Shown here one piece after another: positions 35,254-44,887 of a DNA stretch of 64,000 bases (position 1 is the stretch's first letter; each line of letters begins with the position of its first letter). The stretch comes from JAJYKC01 sp035545735. Its GTDB lineage: Bacteria; Acidobacteriota; Terriglobia; Bryobacterales; Bryobacteraceae. The stretch spans positions 62,001 to 126,000 of the forward strand of contig DASZXS010000017.1 in assembly GCA_035545735.1 (NCBI GenBank). The letters run 5' to 3'. The position numbers were made by a program, and so were the translations under genes. Below the pieces are notes generated by a model, which saw nothing but the letters and a program-made list of their open reading frames with translations, ran no database searches and was not told the DNA's origin.

Positions 35254-36825
35254 CTAATGGCTGAATTCGACCGAGCGCGCTTGCGTCAGCGCCTTGTTCT
35301 CGAGCAGTTGATTCAGCACAGCGTCAGGCACGGACTGATCGCTGACAATCACCGAGACAGCCTCGGCGAGTGCGTCCTTGCGGCCCAGGGAGAACGATGC
35401 GATGTTGATGTTGTTCTTCCCCAGCACTCCTCCGACGTAGCCCACGACTCCGGGAACGTCCTGATTCTTCAGAAAGGTGATGTGGCCTTCGAGCGGAGCC
35501 TCGCAGGAGATGCCGTCCACCTGCACCAGGCGGGGCTTGTCGAGCACGACCGCGCCTTCAACGCGCGTCACACCGGCATCCGTCTGCAGCTCCAGACGAA
35601 CCGAATCGGTATGCACGGACCGCTTCTCATGCGTCTCGGAGACGTCGAGCCCGCGATCGCCGGCAAGCTGCATGGCGTTGATCGCATTGGCCCGCTGTTC
35701 GAGCGACCGGCTTAGCACGCCCGCGAGCGCGGAATTGCGAATCAGGTGCGTATTTTGATCGGCCAGTTTACCGAAGTAGAATAGCCGCACGGCGCTGGGA
35801 TTCCCTTGGGAAATATGCGCCGCGAACGCTCCCAGGCGTTCGGCGAGGTCAACGTAAGGGCCCATCGTCCGGTACTGCTCCGGAGTGAGGGCCGGCATGT
35901 TGACGGCATTCACGGCCACGCCGTTCTTCAGATATTCGACAATCTGCTCGGCGATACGGACGCCGACGATCTCCTGTGCTTCCTCGGTGGATCCGCCGAT
36001 GTGCGGTGTTGCCAGCAGTGTGTCGATCGCCAGAAGGGGGCTGCCCTCCGGCGGCTCTTTCTCAAATACGTCCAAGGCGGCGCCGGCGACGACACCTGAG
36101 GCAAAGGCCTCTTCCAGGGCTTTCTGGTCGATCAGTTCGCCGCGTGCGCAGTTGATGATCCGCACGCCTTTCTTCATCTTGGCGAACGCCGCCCCCGACA
36201 GGATGTGCTGCGTCTCCGCGGTGAGAGCCACGTGCACCGTGAGATAGTCGCTCTTGGCGAACAAGTCGTCAAGAGAAACCAGTTCGATCCCGAGGTCTTT
36301 CGCGGCTTGGGAATTGACGTAAGGGTCGGTGGCGAGGATTTTCATCTCGAACGCGCGCGCGCGCTTCACCACTTCACGGCCAATGCTGCCCAAGCCGAGA
36401 ACACCGAGCGTCTTGCCGCGCAGCTCGTTCCCGAGAAACTTTTTCTTTTCCCACTTGCCCTGCTTGGTGGACGCGCTCGCCTGCGGAATGGAACGCGCCA
36501 GGGAGAGCATAAGGGCCAGCGTGTGCTCGGCCACGGAAACCGCGTTGCCGCCGGGCGTGTTCATCACCAGCACGCCGGCGGCGGTGGCCGCGGGAAGGTC
36601 AACGTTATCCACACCAACGCCCGCGCGGCCGATGGCCCGCAGCTTTGGCGCTTTTTCGAGCACCGCCGGAGTTACCTTGACGGCGCTTCGAACGATGAGC
36701 GCGTCGCAATCGGCCAAGTGCTGCGCATATTCTTTGGGGTTGGAAACAACAACATCCCAGCCCTCCTGGGCCTGTAAATGCTCTATGCCGGCCTTTGCCA
36801 GCGGTTCGGCGATCAGTATTTTCAT
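35254..36825 (-). CDS. serA: D-3-phosphoglycerate dehydrogenase
   Basis: 523 residues, the long form with a C-terminal ACT domain, as in Bacillus. N-terminal substrate domain with RAIGRAGVGVDNVD; NAD domain with LGVLGLGSIGREV (about 145-157); catalytic residues in NCARGELID (Arg), EKEPPEGSP (Glu) and TPHIGGSTEEA (His). The intervening domain (about 320-450) and ACT domain (about 453-523) follow; the ACT domain usually binds serine for feedback. First step of serine synthesis. Lies downstream of a class V aminotransferase gene, 18 nt apart. Confidence 0.95.
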   Translation of the reverse strand: MKILIAEPLAKAGIEHLQAQEGWDVVVSNPKEYAQHLADCDALIVRSAVKVTPAVLEKAPKLRAIGRAGVGVDNVDLPAATAAGVLVMNTPGGNAVSVAEHTLALMLSLARSIPQASASTKQGKWEKKKFLGNELRGKTLGVLGLGSIGREVVKRARAFEMKILATDPYVNSQAAKDLGIELVSLDDLFAKSDYLTVHVALTAETQHILSGAAFAKMKKGVRIINCARGELIDQKALEEAFASGVVAGAALDVFEKEPPEGSPLLAIDTLLATPHIGGSTEEAQEIVGVRIAEQIVEYLKNGVAVNAVNMPALTPEQYRTMGPYVDLAERLGAFAAHISQGNPSAVRLFYFGKLADQNTHLIRNSALAGVLSRSLEQRANAINAMQLAGDRGLDVSETHEKRSVHTDSVRLELQTDAGVTRVEGAVVLDKPRLVQVDGISCEAPLEGHITFLKNQDVPGVVGYVGGVLGKNNINIASFSLGRKDALAEAVSVIVSDQSVPDAVLNQLLENKALTQARSVEFSH

Positions 36826-36843
36826 GGAAATTTCTCCGCCTGC

Positions 36844-38013
36844 CTAAACGGCAGCCGCTTTCGAAAGGGCAGCCTCGGCATACACACGCTGGACCGCCGC
36901 AACTCCCTTACCGTACTCAACCGGCAGTCCGTTCGCGGCTAGAATCAACTCCAGCTCCGCCACCATGGCGAAAAGATCGGGGAAATCGAAATAACCGAGG
37001 TGAGCGATACGGAAAATCTGGCCTTTCATGGTCCCCTGCCCGTTGGCGATGATGGAGCCGAAGCGATTGCGGAACTCCTTCACGATGACCCCGGAATCCA
37101 TGCCCTTCGGCGCGCGGACGGCCGTGACCGAGGCGCTGGGCGAACCGGGCGCAAACAACTCGAGGCCAAGAGCGGTGACGGCTTCCCGGGTGGCGCGCGC
37201 CAGAAGTTGCGCGTTCTCCACCAGCTTATTCATGCCCAGGCTTTTTACGTACTTCAGCGATTCTCCGAGGGCGATGATCAGCGACGTCGCCGGCGTCCAG
37301 GTGGAATCGAAGTTTGCGGCGTTCTTGCGTTCTTTCTTGAGATTGAAATAAAGCTTGGGGAGCTTCGACGTTTCCGCGAGCGCCCACGCTTTCGGGCTCA
37401 CCGAGAGAAACGCCAGTCCCGGAGGAATCATGAAAGCCTTCTGCGACCCACCGACAACGACGTCCAGCCCCCAACCGTCGATATCGAGCGGCATGGTGCC
37501 GAGACCCGTGATGGCGTCCACGACGAAAATTGCGCCGGTTTTCTGAACCAGTTTCCCCATGGCCTCGACATTATGGGCCGCGCCAGTGGACGTTTCAGAA
37601 GCCTGAACAAATACGGCTTTCGCCGATGGATTGGCTGCGAGCGCCTCGCCGACGCGCTCGGGAGAAACCACTTCTCCGTAGGGCGCTTCCAACACGACCG
37701 CATCCAGACCGAAGGCCTTGGACAACTCTACCCAGCGCTCGCCGAACTTGCCGGCCGAGCACACGATCACTTTGTCGCCGGCAGAGAGGAAGTTGGAGAC
37801 GGATGCTTCCAAAGCTCCCGTTCCCGAACTAACCAGCATCAACACGTCATTGGACGTGCCGTAGACTTCTTTCAAATCCGTCAGCACCTGACGATAGATT
37901 TTGCGGAAGTCCTCCGTGCGATGGTGGACGTCCGAGCCCATCATTGCGTGGAGTGCCTGAGGGAGAAGGGGCGTAGGCCCCGGTGTAAGAAGGCGTTGTT
38001 TCTTGATATGCAT
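36844..38013 (-). CDS. class V aminotransferase (serine/alanine-glyoxylate or phosphoserine type)
   Basis: 389 residues from ATG 38013. The N-terminus LLTPGPTPLLPQALHAM matches serine-pyruvate/alanine-glyoxylate aminotransferases, and the PLP Lys is in VVVGGSQKAFMIPPG (about 195). Since serA follows directly in the same operon, the enzyme may supply the phosphoserine transaminase step (several bacteria use this family there) instead of the glyoxylate reaction. The frame opens upstream at 38037 with a GTG; no ribosome site distinguishes the two. The assignment to serine synthesis is inference from context. Confidence 0.85.
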   Translation of the reverse strand: MHIKKQRLLTPGPTPLLPQALHAMMGSDVHHRTEDFRKIYRQVLTDLKEVYGTSNDVLMLVSSGTGALEASVSNFLSAGDKVIVCSAGKFGERWVELSKAFGLDAVVLEAPYGEVVSPERVGEALAANPSAKAVFVQASETSTGAAHNVEAMGKLVQKTGAIFVVDAITGLGTMPLDIDGWGLDVVVGGSQKAFMIPPGLAFLSVSPKAWALAETSKLPKLYFNLKKERKNAANFDSTWTPATSLIIALGESLKYVKSLGMNKLVENAQLLARATREAVTALGLELFAPGSPSASVTAVRAPKGMDSGVIVKEFRNRFGSIIANGQGTMKGQIFRIAHLGYFDFPDLFAMVAELELILAANGLPVEYGKGVAAVQRVYAEAALSKAAAV

Positions 38014-38121
38014 GATGTGGGGTGAAACCGTTGACACCGCCGCGGGCGAGAGCCGTATTGCAAGCTGGAGAACACGGCGTGCGCCACGCCAAGTGCACTA
38101 AGTTCTAGAATAGCAGAGAGT

Positions 38122-38568
38122 ATGGGACTCCTCGAACGGATTCAGAAGGACATGGTGGACGCGATGAAGGCCCGCGACGAAGCGCGCCTGAGCGCCGTCC
38201 GGATGATCAAAACCGCGTTAAAAAAACACGAGGTGGACACAATGAAGCCGCTCGACGAGGGGACGGAGTTACAGATCCTCAACTTGCTGCTCAAGCAGCG
38301 CCGCGAAGCCTCCGACATGTTTCGCAAGGGTGGACGGATTGAGCAGGCGGAAAAAGAGGAAGCCGAGTTGAAGCTGATTGAAGGCTATATGCCCGCGGCG
38401 GCAACTGGCGCCGAAATCGAAGCAGCGATCGCCGCGGCCATCGCCGAGACCGGCGCCTCCTCCCCGAAGCAGATGGGACTGGTGATGAAGTCGGCCCAGG
38501 CGCGGCTCGCCGGGAAGCGGGTCGATGGCAGGGCGCTGAGCGAAAAGGTCAAGGAAAAACTTGGGTAG
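38122..38568 (+). CDS. GatB/YqeY-family protein
   Basis: 148 residues, all-helical, with the YqeY pattern: N-terminal DMVDAMKARDEARLSAVRM, central LLKQRREASDMFRKGGR, and C-terminal QMGLVMKSAQARLAGKRVDGR. Related to the tail domain of GatB, which binds tRNA in the amidotransferase; stand-alone versions have no settled function. No partner genes; divergent from the aminotransferase. Confidence 0.88.
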   Translation: MGLLERIQKDMVDAMKARDEARLSAVRMIKTALKKHEVDTMKPLDEGTELQILNLLLKQRREASDMFRKGGRIEQAEKEEAELKLIEGYMPAAATGAEIEAAIAAAIAETGASSPKQMGLVMKSAQARLAGKRVDGRALSEKVKEKLG

Positions 38569-38615
38569 CAGGTCTCCCCAAAACCGCTACAATTTAGAAG
38601 AACTAGGAGAAAAAT

Positions 38616-39029
38616 GTGAAACTGAGCCCCCATACTGAAAAGACGACGCCACAATCCTGGGAGACCTGGCGAACGGCGGGCGAATCCGGTCAGTATGGAA
38701 ACCGGCCCGAACGGCGAGATGCGTTCCGATTTCCTCTAAAACAGGAACTGCGGCACCGGGGCCTCGGAGAGCATCATGTCAACTGCGGCATCGGGGAGAC
38801 CGTGAATATGAGCCGGAGGGGTCTGCTGTTCACGACCAACGAAAATCTGCGCCGCGGCGATCATCTCGAGATCTTTATCAGTTGGCCGGCGCAGTTGAAC
38901 CAGCGGATTGGCTTGCAGCTCGTCGCGCGCGGCCGCGTAGTTCGGGCCGAGCCGGGTATCGCCGCCATGACCATTCACCAGCACGAGTTCCGCACGCAGT
39001 TGATCAAGCCGTCAAGCGGAAAGGCCTAG
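38616..39029 (+). CDS. PilZ-domain protein
   Basis: 137 residues. The Arg-rich RPERRDAFRFPLKQ (about 31-44) and VNMSRRGLLF (about 63-72) correspond to the RxxxR and (D/N)xSxxG parts of PilZ domains, which bind c-di-GMP, followed by a beta-barrel core. The second motif has NMSRRG in place of the usual DxSxxG, so binding should be tested. GTG start with AGGAG at proper distance. The stop overlaps the stop of the convergent TrmJ-like gene. Confidence 0.75.
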   Translation: MKLSPHTEKTTPQSWETWRTAGESGQYGNRPERRDAFRFPLKQELRHRGLGEHHVNCGIGETVNMSRRGLLFTTNENLRRGDHLEIFISWPAQLNQRIGLQLVARGRVVRAEPGIAAMTIHQHEFRTQLIKPSSGKA

Positions 39030-39730
39030 CCCTCTTCCTTCCGCAGTTTCCATAGAATCTGACGGACCATCCCGAACCATATCCCGGCATCATGCGCGGA
39101 AAGGTTCATGCGCCGCACCAGCCGGCGTACTTTCTCCGTCGTCGAATCCGAGTGCAGGTAGCCCGATTCATCCAGCGCCTCGATCAAAAGCGCGGTGAGG
39201 CGGTCCAGTTCCCCCGCGCCGGCCAGCTTGTGGGAGTCCGCTTTCAGCGCCGCGGATTTCCGGATCAATTCATAGAGGCACACGGCAACCGATTGACCCA
39301 GATTCATGGAGCGATGCTGCTGGTGCGTGGGAATGCTTATGAGCCAGTGGCAATAGCTCAGATCTTCATTCGAGAGGCCGAATTTTTCCGAGCCGAACAG
39401 CAGCGCGGTGGGCCCGGCGGCCAGTTGCTTCTTGATTAACCGCCCGCCGGGTTCCAGGCTGCGAATGGTGTGCTTGAGCTCGCGATGCCCGATCGCGGTG
39501 GTGCCCACGATAAGCTCACAATCGCTCACGGCCTCGGAGAGACTCTCATACTCGCGCGCCGCCTGGAGTACGGCGCCGGCGTGGACGGCCGAGCGCGCTT
39601 CGCGAAACGCAACGTGATAGGGATTCACCAGACGAAGGTGCAGGCAGCCGAAATTGCTCATCGCTCGCGCCGCAGCCCCTATGTTCAGCGGGTTCCGCGG
39701 CGCAACCAATATAACTCTAAGATTATCCAG
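39026..39730 (-). CDS. tRNA/rRNA 2'-O-methyltransferase, TrmJ/SpoU type, with CTG start
   Basis: 234 residues from CTG 39730. SPOUT motifs: VAPRNPLNIGAAARAMSNFG, GSEKFGLSNEDL (motif 2), and IPTHQQHRSMNLGQSVAVC (motif 3, the trefoil knot). The first standard start, TTG at 39709, leaves the first beta strand out. CTG 39730 lies 8 nt after a GGAG inside the end of speA and restores the usual N-terminus (LDNLRVILVAPRN), so it is preferred. A 2-nt gap separates it from the speA stop, suggesting coupling. TrmJ methylates the ribose of tRNA position 32; the target here is inferred. Confidence 0.75.
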   Translation of the reverse strand: MDNLRVILVAPRNPLNIGAAARAMSNFGCLHLRLVNPYHVAFREARSAVHAGAVLQAAREYESLSEAVSDCELIVGTTAIGHRELKHTIRSLEPGGRLIKKQLAAGPTALLFGSEKFGLSNEDLSYCHWLISIPTHQQHRSMNLGQSVAVCLYELIRKSAALKADSHKLAGAGELDRLTALLIEALDESGYLHSDSTTEKVRRLVRRMNLSAHDAGIWFGMVRQILWKLRKEEG

Positions 39731-39732
39731 GA

Positions 39733-41685
39733 CTACTGCTCCAGGTACGTGTAGCCGTTCAAGCCCTCTTCATAAAAACGAAGGAGGCGGCCGGACTCTT
39801 CAATTCCGATCCGTCCTTCACGCAGCGCCAGCTCGACGTCGCGGCGGAACTGCTCCAGCAGCACTTTCGAGGAAAATTGAACGTAGTCGAGCACTTCGCG
39901 CACCGTGTCTCCGCGCACCACGGTATCGAGAATTACTTCGCCTGACTCGCTGAGGCTGACATGGACCGCGTTCGTATCTCCGAACAGATTATGCAAGTCT
40001 CCGAGGATTTCCTGGTAGGCGCCGAGCAGGAACGCGCCCAGATAGTAGGGCTGGCCGTTGAAGCGATGGAGCGGGAGAGTGCGCTTCACGTCGCGGCGAT
40101 CAATGAATTGATCGATCTTTCCGTCGGAGTCGCAGGAAATGTCGCCGAGGGTCCCGTGATGCGTGGGCGCTTCGGTGAGCCGGTGAATCGGCATGATAGG
40201 GAAAAGCTGTTTGATGGCCCAGGAATCGGGCATGCTCTGAAACAGCGAGAAATTACAGAAGTAGGTGTCGGCCAGCAGTCCGTCGAGCCCTTCCAGTTCT
40301 TCGGGGAAAAAATCGAGTTCTTTCGCCAGCTTGTAAACGCGGCGGCAAATGGCCCAATATAGGTTTTCGCAAAGGCTGCGCTGGCTGAGGGGCAGATAGC
40401 CGAGACTAAAAAGATTGAGCGCCGAGTCGAGCGCCTGTTGAGCGTCATGATAGCTTTCGAGCAGATTCTTGGCGCTCAGCCCCCGGTAGGTTTCCTGCAG
40501 ATCGAGCAGCGGTTGCTCCGCTTCCTCGGGGACCGGAAGTGTAACTTCGTCCTCTCCGAAGCCCGAAACGCCGACGACATTGAAGACGAGCACGCTGTGA
40601 TATGCCACAATGGCGCGGCCGCTCTCGGAGACGATCGTCGGGTGGTCGACGCCCGCCTCGTCGCAGATGCTCTGGACGTGATACACGACGTCGTTGGCGT
40701 ATTCCTGGAGCGTATAGTTCACGCTGGACTCGAAATCGGTTTGCGAGCCGTCATAATCAATGCCAAGCCCGCCCCCGACGTCCAGGAAACGGAGGCCCGC
40801 GCCCGCGCGCTTCATCTCGACGTAGACCCGCGCCGCTTCGATCACGGCCCCTTTAATATGCCGGATGTTCGTAATCTGGCTGCCCAGGTGAAAGTGCAGA
40901 AGCTGGATGGAATCCTCCAGTCCGTGGACGCGCATCTCTTCGAGCGCCCGTAGGGCCTCGCTGACAGTGATGCCGAACTTCGAACGAAATCCGCCGGAGG
41001 ACTTCCAGCGGCCGGCGCCGCGGCTCGCGAGCTTCACCCGCAGCCCGATGACCGGTTTCACGCCGACTCGCTCGGAATGCTTCACGATCAGGTCGAGTTC
41101 CGTATATTTTTCGACCACGGGAATGATGTTGCGGCCAATCTTCTTGGCCAGCATCACCATTTCGATATACTCGTCGTCCTTGAAACCGTTGCAGATAATT
41201 GGCGTGCTGTTGTCGGCAAGGGCGAGAACCGCGAGAAGCTCAGGCTTCGAGCCGGCTTCGAGCCCGAACCCGTACGCCTGACCGTACTGAAACACTTCCT
41301 CGACCACCTGCCGCTGCTGGTTCACCTTGATCGGATAGACACAGCAGTATCCGGCCTGGTAATTGTGCTCGGCGATGGAGGTCTGAAACGCCTGGTGCAG
41401 CTCGCCCAGCCGGTGCTTCAGGATCTCGGCGAAGCGAATCAGGATAGGGAGGGATATGCCCCGGAGTTCGAGCTTTTCCGCCAGTTCCTTCAGATCGATC
41501 GCGCGGTTGGGGTCTTTGTTCGGATGCACCCACAGGTGCCCGTTGTCTCCGACGGAGAAATACCCTTTGCCCCAACGGGCGACGTCGTAAAGTTCGTTGG
41601 TATCCGTAATGGTCCAGCGCTCCGCCGGTTCGCGAACGGCACCTTCGCTAATTTTCAATTCGGTTACCCATCCTTCGCTGCGCAA
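39733..41685 (-). CDS. speA: biosynthetic arginine decarboxylase
   Basis: 650 residues, normal for SpeA (630-660). The PLP Lys lies in CVYPIKVNQQRQVVEEV (about 115-131). A glycine-rich FLDVGGGLGIDYDG and the C-terminal domain with SDSWAIKQLFPIMP follow. The enzyme makes agmatine, the first step to putrescine and spermidine. No agmatine-processing gene is near. TTG start; the next TTG (ELK) could serve. It overlaps or abuts the methyltransferase gene by 2 nt. Confidence 0.93.
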   Translation of the reverse strand: MRSEGWVTELKISEGAVREPAERWTITDTNELYDVARWGKGYFSVGDNGHLWVHPNKDPNRAIDLKELAEKLELRGISLPILIRFAEILKHRLGELHQAFQTSIAEHNYQAGYCCVYPIKVNQQRQVVEEVFQYGQAYGFGLEAGSKPELLAVLALADNSTPIICNGFKDDEYIEMVMLAKKIGRNIIPVVEKYTELDLIVKHSERVGVKPVIGLRVKLASRGAGRWKSSGGFRSKFGITVSEALRALEEMRVHGLEDSIQLLHFHLGSQITNIRHIKGAVIEAARVYVEMKRAGAGLRFLDVGGGLGIDYDGSQTDFESSVNYTLQEYANDVVYHVQSICDEAGVDHPTIVSESGRAIVAYHSVLVFNVVGVSGFGEDEVTLPVPEEAEQPLLDLQETYRGLSAKNLLESYHDAQQALDSALNLFSLGYLPLSQRSLCENLYWAICRRVYKLAKELDFFPEELEGLDGLLADTYFCNFSLFQSMPDSWAIKQLFPIMPIHRLTEAPTHHGTLGDISCDSDGKIDQFIDRRDVKRTLPLHRFNGQPYYLGAFLLGAYQEILGDLHNLFGDTNAVHVSLSESGEVILDTVVRGDTVREVLDYVQFSSKVLLEQFRRDVELALREGRIGIEESGRLLRFYEEGLNGYTYLEQ

Positions 41686-41833
41686 GATGCGCGTTCAGGC
41701 ACATCACGCCACGCGGCGGACGGCGCGCTCAAACTACAGTGTCGCGCATTTTCGCGCGCCCGCAAGTATTTTTTCGGGGCGGCGGACGGCGGCTGAGGGC
41801 CTGATAAAATGGTCGCCTTCCAGCGAATTCATC

Positions 41834-42607
41834 ATGGCATTCACAATCTCTCTTTCAGGCAGGACGGCGCTCGTCACCGGCGCGAGCAAAGGCGTGGGAA
41901 AAGGCGTGGCGCTCGGGCTGGCGCAAGCCGGCTGCGACATCGCCGTGAACTATAATTCGGACCGGAAAGGCGCCGAAGAAACGGCAGCCGAAATCACCGG
42001 GATGGGGCGGCGCGCGTTGATCGTCGGAGGCAGCGTGGGCAGCGCCGCCGACGTCGACCGAATGTTCCAGGAAATCGACGCATGGTCGGACAAGTTGGAC
42101 ATCCTGGTAAACAACGCGGGTGTTCAGACCTGGAAGCCGCTCCTGGAACTGGCGGAGAAGGACTGGGACCACGTCATCGATACCAACCTCAAGGGCTGCT
42201 ACCTCTGCACCCAGCGGGCCGCGCTGCGCATGAAGAAGCACAAATGGGGGCGCATCGTGAACATCGGCTCGGGATGCAATAAGCTGGCGTTCCCCAACCT
42301 GGTGGACTATACCGCGAGCAAGGGCGGCATCGAAATGTTGACGAAAGTATCGGCCGTGGAACTCGGCCCGCTCGGGATCACGGTGAACTGCGTCGCCCCT
42401 GGCGCCATTGAGGTGGAGCGAACCAGGGATGAAGCCGGCGATTATGCGGGAACCTGGGCGAAGCTAACGCCGGTAGGGCGCGTGGGGCTACCCTCGGACG
42501 TCGCGAATGCCGTGACATTTCTGGCCGGCGATGCCTCCGAATTCATCTCGGGACAGACCATTTGGGTGGACGGCGCTCTTTTCAGCAAGCCGGCGTGGCC
42601 GTATTAA
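41834..42607 (+). CDS. short-chain dehydrogenase/reductase
   Basis: 257 residues. ALVTGASKGVGKGVA gives the TGxxxGxG cofactor site, LVNNAG the structural Asn, NIGSGCN and YTASKGG the catalytic Ser, Tyr and Lys. The C-terminal SGQTIWVDGAL is usual for FabG/glucose-dehydrogenase-like enzymes. Asn/Arg around residue 41 (YNSDRKG) suggests NADP preference. The substrate is unknown. It ends in an overlapping stop with the convergent SBBP-like gene. Confidence 0.88.
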   Translation: MAFTISLSGRTALVTGASKGVGKGVALGLAQAGCDIAVNYNSDRKGAEETAAEITGMGRRALIVGGSVGSAADVDRMFQEIDAWSDKLDILVNNAGVQTWKPLLELAEKDWDHVIDTNLKGCYLCTQRAALRMKKHKWGRIVNIGSGCNKLAFPNLVDYTASKGGIEMLTKVSAVELGPLGITVNCVAPGAIEVERTRDEAGDYAGTWAKLTPVGRVGLPSDVANAVTFLAGDASEFISGQTIWVDGALFSKPAWPY

Positions 42608-44763
42608 TTTTTGAGGTAAAGCGCGAGTCCGGGCTGGCTGACAGCGGCATCCGGAGCGGGGCTGTAGCCGCCCTGCACCAGAATCGTACCTAGAATCATG
42701 GTTACAGCGACCTGTGGCGGGTAGGTGAAATTGGAGATCGCCGGATTGTTCGCTTCGATGGCCGCAGCCGTCGGAATAGTCACGGTAATCTGGTAGGCTT
42801 TCCCGGGAAGACGCCCGGCGCGCGCGAAAGCAGAGCGTACGCCGTTGGCGTAGAAGCCGCCGACGAAGATGGAAATTGGTAGCGGCGTGACCACGTACCC
42901 GGATTCGAGGTCGAGAGCGCCCACTCCGGTGGCAAAAATCGTAATGGCGTCGCCCGGTTTGGCCGGCCGGTTCGGTGAATTGAACGAACCGTCGCTGTTG
43001 CGGATGTAGCCTTGCCCGAACCCGTTCCCGTGAATCGAATAGATCCCGGGAGCAGCCACGGATGCCGGCATCAAAACGCCATTGGAAACCGCTCCGCCGG
43101 CGGACACCTCGACCTTCATCTCGCCGGAAGTCTTGAGGTTACCCGGCAGTAAGGACACGACGCTCGCCGGAGAGCGCGAGACCGTGGTCAGGGGCACCCC
43201 GTCAACCAGGATTTGAGCATCCGCGCCAAAGCCCTCCCCCCTGGCCTCAATCGCTTCATCCGGACACAGCGCGACGGCGTATTTGCTAGCCATATTCACC
43301 ACCGAGTCAAGTCTCAGCGGAGGGCTTGGCGGCAAATCGACGCGGTTGGCGATAATCGCATTTCCGGGGCTAAAGACCGGCGGGATCGCGCCCGGAACCG
43401 GCACTTCCGTAGAGCCGGCAAGAACAATGCCTCCATCCGGCGTGGCGAAAGCTCCGGAAACGCTGAACGGGCGCGAATCTCCGGCATAAGTGGAAAAAAT
43501 CAAATGCGACAGGCCGTTATCCAGCTCCGCGACGAAACCGGTTTGTACCGCGAAGGACCCCTGAAACGGAGCGCGCGTCGGAAAGGCCTTCGATCTCGTC
43601 TGGCCGCCAATGATCACATTGCCCGACGAATCGAATGCAACGCTCTGCCCGGCGTCGTCCCCCTCCCCGCCCAGGAAGGTCGCCGCAAGCACGTGAGACA
43701 ACGTCCCGTCGAGTTTTGCCACGAAAGCCTCGCCGAGTGACGGACCGGGACCGAAATAACCTGGCAGTTGCGGAATGGGTGGTTGAGGCGACGTCGCGAA
43801 GGCGCCGGCCGTAGCCTGGAAGTTCGAACCCGCTACACCGGTGAGATAAAGATTGCCTTCCGGGTCGAGCGCCATGGCTTTCACGAAATAACTCAACGCC
43901 TTCGCAGAGAAGCGCAGCGCCGAGCCGCTCGAATTCATCACCGATAGACTGGCGGAATCCGAGTCCGTCAGGTAGGCGTTCCCGAGCGGATCGATCGCGA
44001 GCGCGCTGACGTTTCCGCGTTGCGTCCCAATATAGGTCGAGTAAACCAGGGAGGCGCCGTCCGGGCTGAACTTCGTCAGGAAGCCGTTGGTCGGAGGACC
44101 CTCGCAGTGGCCGATGGATCCGCCAGTGCAATCGTTTGTCCCTTGCAATTGACCCTGATACGCTCCCTGCGTCACCGGGAGGTCTCCGTAGGTGAACCCG
44201 CCGATAAACGGACTGCCATCGGAGCCAGCGGCAATCGACGTAAGGAAGGTATTCGCGTCGCCGAACCAGGTTGACCATGCGAGAGACCCGTCCGGATTCA
44301 GCCGGAAGAGAAACGTTCCGCCGGCGGTTTGCCCGGTGATTGCGCTCGCCGCCGGCGGCGAAGTCTGGTAGGCATGATTTGTCACGGGAAAATCGGCAGT
44401 GGTGGCTGTACCTCCCACGTAAACGCCGCCGTCCCCGGTAACCGCGATTCCGGCTGCTGCGACAACTCCAGTACCGCCGGCGCGGACCGCGTAAACAATC
44501 TGCCCGTTTGGATCGAGCTTTAGGACGAAAGCGCTGGTTCCCGCCGCGCTCCCAAACGTCCGGGTGGCGGGAAAATCCGCGGATGAAGTGCTGCCGGTGA
44601 CATACAGGTTTCCCTGGATGTCGGTAGCGGCCGCGGTGACTTGATTTGTTCCGGAACCAAGGATCTGCGTCACCCAGCCGAGGGCAGGAGCGGGACTGGA
44701 AGTGGGATTCGCGGCGAAAGCCGCCGGCAGAAGGAAAGCGAAAAACGCCACACGAGGCAGCAT
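42604..44763 (-). CDS. secreted SBBP-repeat-like protein with Solibacter-type C-terminal domain
   Basis: 719 residues with signal peptide (VAFFAFLLPAAFA). The first ~480 residues consist of beta-propeller-like repeats with the pattern PDGSL(V/A)(Y/W)STY(I/F)G, a hallmark of SBBP repeats, and TADFPVTNHAYQ-type units. The last ~215 residues (from SVVNMASKYAVALCPDEAIEARGEGFG) match the domain abundant in Solibacter (TIGR03437 type), ending in YSPAPDAAVSQPGLALYLKN. Likely exported to the surface; function unknown. Useful as a taxonomic marker. Confidence 0.8.
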   Translation of the reverse strand: MLPRVAFFAFLLPAAFAANPTSSPAPALGWVTQILGSGTNQVTAAATDIQGNLYVTGSTSSADFPATRTFGSAAGTSAFVLKLDPNGQIVYAVRAGGTGVVAAAGIAVTGDGGVYVGGTATTADFPVTNHAYQTSPPAASAITGQTAGGTFLFRLNPDGSLAWSTWFGDANTFLTSIAAGSDGSPFIGGFTYGDLPVTQGAYQGQLQGTNDCTGGSIGHCEGPPTNGFLTKFSPDGASLVYSTYIGTQRGNVSALAIDPLGNAYLTDSDSASLSVMNSSGSALRFSAKALSYFVKAMALDPEGNLYLTGVAGSNFQATAGAFATSPQPPIPQLPGYFGPGPSLGEAFVAKLDGTLSHVLAATFLGGEGDDAGQSVAFDSSGNVIIGGQTRSKAFPTRAPFQGSFAVQTGFVAELDNGLSHLIFSTYAGDSRPFSVSGAFATPDGGIVLAGSTEVPVPGAIPPVFSPGNAIIANRVDLPPSPPLRLDSVVNMASKYAVALCPDEAIEARGEGFGADAQILVDGVPLTTVSRSPASVVSLLPGNLKTSGEMKVEVSAGGAVSNGVLMPASVAAPGIYSIHGNGFGQGYIRNSDGSFNSPNRPAKPGDAITIFATGVGALDLESGYVVTPLPISIFVGGFYANGVRSAFARAGRLPGKAYQITVTIPTAAAIEANNPAISNFTYPPQVAVTMILGTILVQGGYSPAPDAAVSQPGLALYLKN

Positions 44764-44887
44764 TGGAGGACCCCCAAATTAAAGCCGCCCGGGCCCGGCG
44801 ACTTGCTATAGCCGGATGATACCATTTCCATCCGGCCTCGACGGCCGCTTGCGGCTGCCGCCGAAGGCCGGAGCCAGCGCCGCTTTC

